From Calonectria ilicicola (Eukaryota > Ascomycota > Sordariomycetes > Hypocreales > Nectriaceae), in contig CP085833.1 of NCBI GenBank assembly GCA_020809705.1, forward strand, positions 2,976,001-3,040,000: DNA of 64,000 bases, given 5' to 3'. Position 1 is the stretch's first letter; each line of letters starts with the position of its first letter. The position numbers and the translations under genes were made by a program. Positions 23,468-34,145 of this stretch are shown here, one piece after another. The notes below the pieces were generated by a model. It had not been told where the DNA came from and ran no database searches. It was given only the letters and a program-made list of their open reading frames with translations.

Positions 23468-23491
23468 GATAATAATTATTTGATAAAGATA
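23468..23491 (+). promoter_or_regulatory. cluster of three GATA sites, candidate AreA/NIT2 binding region
   Basis: GATA occurs at 23468, 23482 and 23488. All three are in the same orientation and extended to GATAA, 134-157 bp upstream of the allantoicase ATG. Clustered GATA sites are the classic target of the AreA/NIT2 nitrogen-catabolite activator, which fits a gene that releases nitrogen from purines. Confidence 0.6.
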
Positions 23492-23624
23492 AGGATCCGA
23501 TCAGCGAAATTCGTGTCACGCATTTACACTGCAGAGCTTGCTTGAGATCCCTTTAAACTCGTCCTCTCACGCTGTTTACTGAATATTTTTGTTGATCATA
23601 CTTCGCCCTCTCTCACTGCCCACC

Positions 23625-24767
23625 ATGACCTCGATCGCTGACGAGATTGAATACAAGCTTGATACCATCAAGGCTACCTCGCTTGCTCCCGAGGAAATTG
23701 ACCCCGCGTTCAGGTCAGCATGTATTGGTGGGCAACGATTGATCCACGCCAAACTTTTAAATAATTCCCAACTAACCATGATGCTATGAATAGACTTGAT
23801 TTCTGGCACCCTAGGAGGCAAGATCCTCGGCTTCTCTGATCAGTGGTTCGCGGAAGCCACAAATCTCCTAACTCCCACCCCCCCAATCCGCCAGCCTGGC
23901 AAGATGGTCTTCACAGGTGCCTGGTATGATGGCTGGGAAACTAGGCGACACAATTCGGAGCCATTTGATTGGGTCATCGTCAGGCTAGGTGTTGCGTCAG
24001 GCACTGTGGAAGGCATTGAGGTCGATACGGCCTTCTTCTCCGGCAACCACGCACCAGCCATCTCGGTTGAAGGAGTCTTCAGCCAGGACGATGACGAGGT
24101 TGTGTCGTGGAAGGGTGGAAAGGGAAAGTGGGAGACGATTCTAGGCGTCCAAGAGTGTGGTCCATCACAGCGATTTGGCTGGAAACTTGACGTCCCGACT
24201 ACGAAGCAATACACACATGTCAGACTCAACATGTACCCCGACGGTGGTATCGCGCGATTCCGTCTGTTTGGTCATGCAGTCCCAGTTTTCCCCGACGACA
24301 AAGATGCCGTTTTTGATCTCGCAGCAGCTCAAAATGGTGGTGTTGCTGTATCGTGCAGTGACCAGCATTTTGGTACCAAGGATAACCTTCTCCTACCCGG
24401 GAGGGGCAAGGATATGGGAGATGGTTGGGAGACGGCAAGATCTCGAACCAAGGGTCACGTCGATTGGACTATTATTAAGTTGGGAGCACCGGGCTATATC
24501 GAGAAATTCGTAGTAGACACGGCTCACTTCAGAGGAAATTTCCCACAAAAGGTGGCGATTGAAGGTATTGAGTGGAAGGGTCAGGGAGATCCAAGCTCTA
24601 ACGCTGAGGGCTGGACGCAGGTCGTACCGCCAAGTAAAACGGGACCAGACAGCGAGCATGATTTCGTTAGTTCAGCTAAAGATGCGGCTGTCACCCATGT
24701 CAAGCTGATTATGATTCCTGATGGTGGAGTCAAGAGATTGAGGGCATTTGGCAAGCGAGTTGTATAG
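23625..24767 (+). CDS. DAL2: allantoicase (allantoate amidinohydrolase)
   Basis: The enzyme hydrolyses allantoate to ureidoglycolate and urea, the step after allantoinase in purine breakdown. Exon 1 is 23625-23727 and exon 2 is 23794-24767, giving 358 residues. The donor at 23728 (GTGGGC) was chosen over an earlier GTCAGC. It keeps the frame and restores the family block FRSACIDLISGTLGGK, and the 66-bp intron has a CTAAC branch. Two tandem allantoicase repeats are visible. The first (about residues 30-190) includes LLTPTPPIRQPGKMVFTGAW, YDGWETRR, DTAFFSGNHAP and NMYPDGGIARFR. The second (about 200-358) includes GDGWETARSR, DTAHFRGNFP and MIPDGGVKRLR. Length is normal for the family. There is no targeting signal, so it is probably cytosolic. 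No other purine-pathway gene is in the window, so it is not clustered. The upstream GATA and CGG-N6-CCG sites suggest nitrogen and purine control. Confidence 0.97.
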
Positions 24768-25393
24768 GAGCCCAACGCCATGCCAATTTGCGCATCCCTT
24801 CCATTCCTAGGCAGACTTTCATGGGTGCTCAGGTGGTAAGCGATTCTGGAAGCATGCCCAGTTTGGACGGTAGCTTAGGCGAAGTAAAAGGGAACAAAAA
24901 AAAAAAAAAGACCAGAGTGTCACAATGCGTTTCGGTTTATCTGGCTTCCAAAGTGCATGGGAGTATAGCCCCTATCATCAATTTCAAACCAGCAGTGACA
25001 AGTGTGATTATATCCTCGACACAAGCAAGGCAAGGCAAGGAATCCTGCGGCGAGGGAGATGATGATGAGGAGTGCACGGACCAATTGAAGTGGCTTCGTT
25101 CAGCCTGTCCCTCCACAGTATCCGTATCAGGACAGCAGCAGGGAGGCGCAAGCTCCGGACAAGCAGTCAACACCGGAACGTCTGTTTCTCCAGAGAAGTG
25201 GATAGGCAGCCCTTCCAAACGACCTCACACGATCCCAGCACGAGGCCCTTTCCTCCGCAAGCAGTTCAAGATACGGTCCTCCCTCCTTTCCTCCCGCGCA
25301 ACCCGCTCCTACGAATACGCCGAAACCCCCGCATCCGCGAATTTCCATGACCTAAACCAGCGTCTGGCTGTGCCCACCCCTCCTTCCACTACC
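24768..25393. other. intergenic region between allantoicase and the ankyrin-DIL gene
   Basis: About 625 bp between two genes on the same strand. It includes an A-tract (about 24897-24909). An open frame runs in from 24788 in the same frame as the downstream gene. Its first roughly 200 residues are low-complexity and unlike the protein that follows, so it was treated as leader sequence rather than coding. Confidence 0.55.
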
Positions 25394-28008
25394 ATGGATC
25401 TAGGGGATTCCGCCGGCGTTGAAGGCGAAAAGAAGCCTCGCGTCCTCCCGGCCGACCTGCCGACTTCATTAGATGACCGCCGTCATGTTCCCGTTGATTA
25501 CGTGCCGGAGACTGAGATGTACGACGGCTGGCAAGGTTCGTCCGACATCGCCATGCCTTTCATTGTTTGCGCACGACCACTGACGTAGCCATTTCAGGCC
25601 AGTCCCAGTTCCTCACAACGCCGGCTATCGCAAAGCCCTTGAACTTTGGAAACCTGTCACTCAATGACAACGATTTTGGCGACGACATCACAAAGGGTCC
25701 TGTTGACAGCGATGCCCGGTTGATGGAGATGTTGGCTGCCCAGGCCGCTCATCAAGCCGGCCCGGGGTTTGAGGACGAGAACGAGATCGCGAACAGTGAA
25801 AAGTTGTCCGACTCGGAAAAGAAGGACATGTTGCAGAAGGCATTGAACATGGCCGCAAGTAACGGTGATGTGGAGAGAATTAAAAGACTCCTGGGTGGCA
25901 ACTCAAGACAATATATCGACATCAACGCGACAGATGAGGATGGAACACCTCCCCTTATCTATGCCAGTTGTTTTGTCAGTTCCAATTGCTTCTATTCATT
26001 GATGCTGTTTTCTAACATGTCGCAAAGGGCCACGAGGCTGTGGTGCAAGCATTGATCAATGCAAAAGCCGAAGTCGATAAACAAGATCGAAACCAGTGGA
26101 CTGCTTTGATGTGGGCCATGACGAATCGCCACAAGGGCATCGCGAAGCTCCTACTTGACAATAACGCCTCATCCGACCAGAAAACATCGTCAGGACGCAC
26201 AGCGTTCGATTTTGTCCCTCCCGATAGCGATATGTCATTTTACCTACACGACAATGGCTACAATATTGGAAATGCCGGCACAGACGACTTTTATAGTCCT
26301 GGATTTTCCCAGGATCGATTCGAAGAGGAAATGGCGGAAAATGAAATGCGACGAAGGTTGATGATGGAGAGCGCCCGGGATCTTGAAGTTGATTTGGGTA
26401 ACGTGGGGATTGACGACCAGCCAGAGGTGAGTTACTCCTCTGACTTTTGTTTCGGACTAATATTGACTAGGTACTAACTTTTAGCAGGAATCCGATGAAT
26501 TTGAAGAGGATCAACCAGAATTCGATTGGAGCCGATGCTTACATGATCAGATGTTCGTCTTCCAAGAACATGAATTGGACCGCATACTGGATATTGTCAT
26601 CACCAAAATGACACCACAGCGATCACCATCACAAAAACCTGTGCCTGCCAACATGATTTTTCTGAGTGCAAGATATGCACACTATCACTCAAGCCCAGAA
26701 CTCTTGGAGCGCTTACTGGTATCAGCCATGGACTTGATCAATGACGTGGTTGAGAGATGTCAATGGGATATGACGATTTTGGCGTTTTGGATTTCAAACG
26801 CAACACTTTTGCTTCACTACCTGAAAAAGGATGCCGGCCTCGTGGAAGCTACTTCTGAATTCCAAGCACATCTTGCCGAGTTGATTAATGAGATTTTTAT
26901 TTTGATTGTCCGGGACGCTGAGCGACGTCTGGATAAGGTTTTGGATGTGGCAATGCTCGACCACGAGACTATCCCAGGATTCGAAGATATTGCGTTCCAG
27001 AATGAGTGGAAATTGTTCAAACGCAAGGCACAGGTCAAAGAGGAGCCCATCGAGAAACGATTCCGACCTCCGTCACCAAAGCAGCGGGCGAAACCAGCGC
27101 CTAGGAATGTTACATCTTTACTTTCATCAACTTTATTCGTTCTGGATTTGTACGACATCCACTCGGTAATCACAACCCAGATCATTTCGCAATTACTCTA
27201 CTGGATTGGAGCCGAACTATTTAATCGGATCATGTCAAACCGCAAATACTTGGCCAGAACCAAAGCGATGCAGATCCGCATGAATATTTCTATACTGGAG
27301 GACTGGGCTCGTACCAACAATAGACAAGCCGAGCATTACGAAGGGGGAGAAACGCGGTCATCAGGGGAAACGACAATGGAGGCGGCTCGAAGACATCTTG
27401 CCCCCGTCATTCAACTATTACAGTGGCTTCAATGCTTCTCATCTCTAGATGCAGATGATTTGGAGGCGTTGGTAGGCACACTTCAGCAATTAAAGAGGCT
27501 CAGCCCGCAGCAACTCATACATACATCCAATCACTATCGACCTGAAGTAGGCGAAAAGGGGCTGCCAAAAAGCGCCATGAAATACCTCATCGCGATTCAA
27601 AAAGAGGCGGCACTTAAGCGAGATCGGCGACGCAGTGGCATGGCCTCACCGCTGCCTAAATCGGGCCAGGACAGCAGTCCAGTTACCCCCGTCAAGAGTC
27701 GGTCAAATGGTCATGGCCTGGAAACGCCTGGAAGCATTGCCAGCACGCCAGGCCCTGGCGCAGAATCAGATGAAGACGATGCACCGGAGCATCTTCTGCT
27801 GGACCCGGCTTTAATGCTGCCATTTATATTGCCCACTGTGACGGACATGCTTGTGTCATATGGAGCTGGGTTCGGAGGTATGAATCGTGAACGGGAGCGC
27901 AAATATATCCCAACAGTGCCACCCGAATTTCTTGACAAACTCGAAGTGAGCGGAAACCAAAAAGGCCCGATGTTTGGTGAGGCGGACTGGGAAAACGAGG
28001 AAGTATGA
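25394..28008 (+). CDS. ankyrin-repeat and DIL (dilute) domain protein
   Basis: Four exons (25394-25535, 25598-25974, 26028-26426, 26488-28008) encode 812 residues. The start is ATG 25394 (MDLGDSAGVEG), after which family-like sequence begins. Ankyrin repeats lie at about 105-220, including LNMAASNGDVERIKRLL, GHEAVVQALINAKAEVDKQD and WTALMWAMTNRHKGIAKLLL. An acidic linker leads into a DIL domain (about 330-640), with LTSLLSSTLFVLDLYDIH and YLARTKAMQIRMNISILEDW near 512-585. A Ser/Thr-rich insert at about 690-750 and a conserved-looking end (about 750-812) follow. The DIL domain is the cargo-binding globular tail of class V myosins. Here there is no motor, so the protein is probably a cytoplasmic adaptor for vesicle or motor attachment (inference). 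Intron 3 ends in TTAGCAG, two acceptors three bases apart; the model uses the distal one. Confidence 0.92.
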
Positions 28009-31000
28009 GGGGGGATGAGCAGCGTGGCTGTACTAGGCCCGACTAACTCGGGAATCTGGATAGACATCCCATGGGAGCAGAGGAGGGAATTGGCCCGACG
28101 GCCTCCTAACCCGCTTAGGACCAGGTATAACCATCCGCAAGTGTATCCGTAAAGGGGTCAAAGGGGGTCGTGCATGCATGACGACGCGGACTCCGGAGAG
28201 CAAGTGCTCACGAAAAGCGCCACCAAAAAAAAAAAATTGACAGCTCTACCGGGCTGGAACATTGGCATGCATGCTGCAAGGGACCAAGGCTTTGGTAGCG
28301 GAAGGCTGGGCCGGCTGGGGATGCCGCAACAAAATGGATGAGCAGGGACAGAAGCGCAGGTCCGAGACAGATGGGATTGGACGAAGGCACGGGCAAGGCG
28401 GCAACGGGAGTAAGCGAGACAAAGGAACAGAGGTGTTACATAGCGTTGAGTCTGAATACCTCAGCACAAGCGTATTGAGGAGAATACCCTGGCCGATAAT
28501 GCCATTCTCATACCACCATTGGCCTTTTTTGTTGCGCTGCACTACCGTGCAGATCCCGGCATTCGCTTGGGCCTGTCTAGAGACAATCTATCCTGGGAAG
28601 AATCTTGACCGAGGTGGCGATGCTTTTGGGGGCGACAGAGTGTTGGAGTGCGAAGTAAAAAGGGTGTCACACTGGCAAACAGGCGCGACATGGGTTATGA
28701 TCAACCATGTGGGACGCAAATGGGCCGTTGGGCCAAGGCTCGTACCCATTCAAGAGATGATTGTGGTGCTGGATGCATGCATGCACTCAACAGTTGGCAT
28801 GTCACAGTTGGAGAAGCACAGAGTGCAAATGGGAAAAGCAGCGCCAAGGTCCCAGAAAACCCCTGATCCATGCAGCTTCCCCCCTCCGATCCCAGGTGGT
28901 TGGTACGAAAAGCCCTCGCTCGCTCGCTTGGTGCCAGTTGCAGCAAGACGTGCATGGGGCGGGAGCCGGAGCGAGAGAACAAAGGCCGAGTCCCAGGTGC
29001 AAGATGTGAAAAGCGACAGAGATCTCACCGCCCCTCACCTCCCTTTCACGCCCGGATGGACACCTCTCCACTCCCACGCGATGTGTGGGATGAACCGGGG
29101 GCTCAGGAACCGGGGGGGCGGCTCCAATCCGGGAGCGGGCTTTTTACCATCCATGTCGGGATTTGGGATGCGCTGGCGTCGCGATGCCACGTCAAAAAGG
29201 CAGAGCCGGGGGTGCTGGCTGCAGCCCCCGGACTCGCTGCAACCGTGGGTGGTATGGAATGTAGGTACCGGGTACGGCCTACGACTCCATGGAAGGGACG
29301 AAACATGATTGTGATGTGATTTTTCTGAGGGGGATGCAACCGCATCGTAGAGTAGCACTCAACACAAACAATTGCTTCACTCGGGGTTACTACAATGGGT
29401 GGTTGGGAGGAGTCTATCATCAACCGGGTGCTTGAACAGCTTTGATGCTATATCCATCAATCTCACACACTAGCCTCGATTGACGATGCACACGTCGTAA
29501 GAGAGAAAAAAGAAAAAGAAACTTTACGAGCTTGGATTCCTTTCGGGTGTTTTTTTTTTTTTTTTCCTTCTCTTTACCAGGGTTTGTTTCCCACAGACAA
29601 ATCTCTGACGATTTTACGATGCTGCGCTTTGGGCACTTCGAACCCGTTAATTCTGAATCTGGGGACAGGCAGACAAGGAACAGGCATCACCACAGCAAAG
29701 TGCAATTGCTCACATCACGTCACCCGTGCCATCCGTTGTTACAACAATGCAACATACTCGACACCACAACATGTGTCGTGGCTGCTTCAGGCTAGTTACT
29801 GAATGATGGGATGATGAGGTACCAGCGCTAAGGCAGGTCCAGTCCCATTGACCTAGGGTAGCTGCAGCCATTGTTTCCTCCATGGCCACCACCATGAGGC
29901 TGAGAGGCGGCTTGTTGGCTAACCGGCACAGCATGTATGCTGCTTTGGTTGATAATGGCTAGCTTGTCCACGCCAATGGCACATGGCATAGCCAGTAGAC
30001 TAGCCCTGCGGTGCGGTGCAGTGCATGTCCATTAGCTGCGAAGCTGTTCCGGTAGTGGGTGAGAAATGAAACACGCGAGACGTCAACAGTCAGCACGTAA
30101 GCGTGCAGTCTACCTCCCGTCCCGTCGCCCGCTCTGGTGCCGTTTGCGCACTGAACCACGCTTACGCGCGGGATATGATCTACTTGGCCTGCGGTAGCTT
30201 TGCGGGGGATGATTAACGTGGATCTGGAACAAGAGAATATAACAGTGTCAATTAAGACACAGTTGTAATTAACACAGCAATTAAGACGCACAAATCATAG
30301 CAAAGCTGGGACCATCCGCTCATTCCAGAGCAAGACATATCCAGTCCTCCTTTAGGGATCCCAGGGGTCGGTTGATGCAGGCGAATCCCCGACATCGAGA
30401 GCCAACCGAGCTAGGTCCAAGCAGGATGAATGTTGCAAAAATGTTGTCACAACTTGAGGGGATACAAATTTTTTCCCCTTCACACACCAGAATAAAACGG
30501 GCCTGGTCTCCACGATACTGAATTTTTTTTTCCTTACTAGTCAGGGACATGGCGTTGAAATTCACACAAAATGACGGAGAAAACTGTAAGACGGGTGTGA
30601 GCCAGCTGGTGGATGGATGACATGGACGCCAACTTTGTGGCTAACAAAGTCTGTGACTGCAGACAGGGCCAACCAGGATTACCAACCAAGTGGACGAAAA
30701 ACGTGGAAACGACAAAAAAAAGATTTTTTTTTTTTCATCTGTGATGGGATGACTGGAATGCGAGAGAGTGGGACAGGAAGAAGCAATTAATTTTCTATTA
30801 ATATTAAGGGTCTTTTGCTGGCTCGTCCTCTGTGTCGGGATGCTCGGCCTGCTTCAGAGTCATGCTAATTCCTGTTGGTCAGCGAGCCTTCTTCCGCACA
30901 CTCACGGGCCTGGGAGGGGGACCATTCCTGCGGCCCGGTAGATTGCATGCAGAGGAGGACCAGTCATGTGTGTGCGGCAGCGGAAGTGGAAGACGAGCTG

Positions 31001-32110
31001 AAAACGTGCAAGGAATTGCGTCCTGATTTTTTGGCCTCTCCCCCACCTGCTTCAGCTGCGCCTAATACGTGTTAATGTAAGCCTTTTTCATGCGACCTCG
31101 TGTTTCTGTATTTTCTTTTTTCTTTGATAAATATTTTATTTTTTTTGTGAACGTTGTGTGGGTGACTAGAAGATGGTGTGTTGGTGTTGCGGGTACCTTG
31201 CAGACGCCTTTTTTTTTTTTTGCCAGTCCTTGAGAAGCTAAGCAGCCCTGGGAAGATCCACACCCCTGATATCCCCCTGTCATGATAGACCGGGTGGCGA
31301 AGCGGATCGCTTTAACCTGGATGGAGCTTGGGGACCGACATGTCAAAAAAAAAAGGCAGTCGCAACTTTAACCAAGACACGGCGGAAACATTAGCCAACC
31401 AGACGGCCGACGAGGGGAAACGATGCGAGAAAAAAAAAAAAAAGCCCTGAGCCCCCCTCCTAAAAAGAAAAAGATCGCCATGGTTGACTACATTTGAGAC
31501 CTCACAGCAAGGCCGCACGGCACAGAAACACGACCCACTCCTCCGGCCTCACTCTGGCCCCTTTACTCATGCATGAGAGAGAGAGAGAGAGGGGAAAAAA
31601 CATTGCCGTGCTTTTCGTCTCCCTTGCAGAAGAAGCTCGGGAGAATGACTGTCAGCGTTTTTTTCTTTACGGCGTTTGTGCGTCAGGCACGGCCGCACTC
31701 TGGCGGGCAAAAGCCACTAAACTCTCTGACGGCCGAACGGCCTTGTATCCGGTTGGCAGAAGGAGGAAATAAAAAAGAGTTGGAGCTACCTCGGCCAGTG
31801 CGTGCTTGGCCTGTGTTTCCAAAATGTCCGTCCATTGAATCTGTTTGATAGGCATCGGAGCCGCTTCTTGTCATGGCTCAATGTGCGGCTGGGGTGGCTG
31901 AAGTGGCGGTAGCGGAGCAGTGTCATGCGAATAGGTCTTCCACCTCCGTTTCCTCTGCGCGCGGTGCATGCGCCGCATGCTCGTTTATTCAAGACATCTC
32001 TATGCTAAAAATTCTTGTCCGCTCATTCTCGCAGATCATCCCCTCCGCTCATTGGGTCCTCCTATATTTTGATTTTCGGGCTCATTGGCCCCCTGGTTGG
32101 GTGCCCATGC

Positions 32111-32172
32111 GTTCCTAATGCTGCTGTAATGCTGTGCTGTGCCCTGCTGTGCTGTGCTGTCCTGTTCTGTGC
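32111..32172. repeat. CTGTG/GCTGT-rich simple repeat
   Basis: Imperfect tandem copies of TGCTGTGCTG-like units, including GCTGTGCTGT, in non-coding DNA. No function is evident. Confidence 0.6.
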
Positions 32173-32517
32173 ATGTGAGGTGTTCAGACGTGTGTGAGTG
32201 GTGGGATGGGATGCTAAGTGGGGAGACCAAGACCGCACAATGGGCTGGCTGCCGAACACAAGCAAATGCCTTTTTGGGCTTATTCACTAGACACATACAC
32301 TAAATACGATGCCCCCATTGCCTCGACCTGAAGGGTGATGGGTAGCAGCTGCACCTGAGAGCACCCATGGGGCCCCCCCGGAGCCCTTGGTGCGTGGTGC
32401 GTGCATCGATGTGTTGTAACTCACACCAACTTGTCGGAGATGTGATCCAATCGTGAGTAACCGTGCAGGTCCCATCCCAACGACCTGATGTTGTGCAAGC
32501 CCTGGACCGACACCTCG

Positions 32518-32550
32518 GCCCTCCCCCTCCTCCTCCTCCCCCTCCCCCCC
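32518..32550. repeat. CCT/C-rich tract
   Basis: A run of CCTCCTCCT flanked by CCCCC and a run of seven C, followed at once by GGGG. The minus strand is strongly G-rich and might form a G-quadruplex. It is in non-coding DNA. Confidence 0.7.
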
Positions 32551-34145
32551 GGGGAATTGGGAATTTCAATGCATGGAGCGGAGCGGCGGTGGGCATCGTC
32601 GGCTCCGTCCAGGCAGAGTGCGGTGAGAGAGGCGTGGTGAAAAGGAGTGCCGGGGGTCCAACTTAAGAAAGAGACCGGGTCTGGAGCTACGGCAATCATG
32701 TGGTCTTGGACGTGTGCGTATGTGTCAAACGAACGACTTAAGCTTGTGGGTGTGCTTTCACCGTCTTGTCTCCCCCAGTCATTATCTCCCGACATCCATT
32801 GTCTCCCCGACTGTTTCTGCCCACCCACACATGCCTTGGGCTTAGACTGGGCCCAGAAGGCAGAACCCTGTCGGGGCAGCCAACGGGAGACCGTGGGTAC
32901 ATGGAGCGGTGGGCGATGTGGCTGCTGCTGGATGGCGCCCGCTATGCCCTTTGCTCTCCTGCGGTCGGGTTTCCGCCCACCACCCATCTATCTAGCCCAC
33001 ACATGCCCATCCACATCGTAGATCCACATCCGCGCCCACCCTGCCCTTCGGCCCTGTGGCCGGGGGCCGGGACGGGGACGGTCAGGCATGGGGTGGCCGG
33101 GCTGGGGACAGATCAATTGGCAATCCAATCCCCAGGCAGAGAGAGGCCGAGAAAAGAAGAAGTAAAAAAAATTTCGGGCACGCACATGCAATGGGACGCA
33201 GTAGTTCGTTGAGTAGTATATGTATCGAGGCACTCTCGCGGCCGGCGCCCTCAAGAGATTTCTTGCCCCTCTACCTCCACCATAAGGTTCCTCACCTGCC
33301 TTCACCTGCGCCTTCGCAATCATTGATTGATTGCCCAGGATATCTAAACATTGCCATCGCCGCCTGTTTTCCCAATTAGGACGCATCGGTTTTCACGTCT
33401 TAACGTTCAGCGCTGTTCTGGTTATTTGAATCTGATTCACCTTCGACGGCACCAAAGCCAGTTGTCGCGCTGCTTCCCCAATCTGCAATTATTACTGTCT
33501 CAGCCCGCGCTCTTCTTTCCCGACTAAGGTGCGCCATCGAGACTCGACCTCGCGCATTGTCTAAGAGTTCCCGCCCTTCAGCCGCCCTTGGCCTGGACTC
33601 GCATCGCGTCAGCATCTGATCTGCGCCCTCCGATATAGAAAGGACGCTCCCTCCTCCTCCCTTGAATCTTTGTGTGTGTTTCGCAACATCCCGGACTCTT
33701 GGGTTGCGGGGTGACTCCGCTCATCTATTAAGCTCCCTTTGTTTGGGAACTCCTCGCTTGACTCTGTCAATTAAAATTGTGTTTTTGCTTGTTGCGTTGT
33801 TGCATTCCATGCTCGCTTTTTGGATTTAATACACCAACTGCCAGGGACACTCACTTACACGCACCATTACGACTTATTTTTCGTTTCTTCTTTGAAACCG
33901 GTCACGCCTCATACCTCACGCATAAAAAACGACGCCGATTTATTTACGGGAGCCTTTAACGCATCAATTGACCCCTTGCCGAGTCTCGCATCGTTCCTGC
34001 GCTGGCGCTTCCCGCCTCATTACCACAAGTTCGTTTTGGGGCCCATATTTTGGCAAGGGCAAAACGCCCACCGCGCCCGCCCTGCATATTCCCGGCTCAC
34101 CTGAGTCTATAAGACACAAACTATCATAGGTACAATTCAATAACC

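Larger units (their letters stand above)
22161..23624. promoter_or_regulatory. divergent promoter region (cytochrome b561 / allantoicase)
   Basis: About 1.46 kb between two divergent ATGs, with no gene inside. The allantoicase side carries a CGG-N6-CCG palindrome and a GATA cluster, listed separately. The cytochrome side shows no motif I can name. Short open frames are not supported. Confidence 0.65.
28009..34145. other. 6.1-kb intergenic region and long leader of the TBC gene
   Basis: No convincing gene. Poly-A/T tracts lie near 29550, 30527, 30716-30735, 31211-31221 and 31428-31443, and C-rich tracts near 32518-32550. The longest open frame (348 residues from 28262) has no domain and random composition. 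From about 33.2 kb the plus strand becomes C/T-rich with few ATGs, consistent with a 5' leader of roughly 0.9 kb for the TBC gene. A TATA-like GTATATGTA lies near 33215. Confidence 0.55.

Noticed and set aside
23714..23793. Alternative allantoicase donor at 23714 (GTCAGC)
   Set aside because: It breaks the reading frame into exon 2; the donor at 23728 keeps frame and restores the conserved FRSACIDLIS block.
24788..25393. Upstream extension of the ankyrin-DIL protein to a start at 24788
   Set aside because: The added roughly 200 residues include poly-Lys from an A-tract and no conserved sequence; the ATG at 25394 begins the plausible protein.
28262..29308. 348-residue open frame on the plus strand
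   Set aside because: No domain, random-looking composition rich in Gly/Arg/Trp, overlapped by other open frames on both strands, and no intron or start context that supports it.
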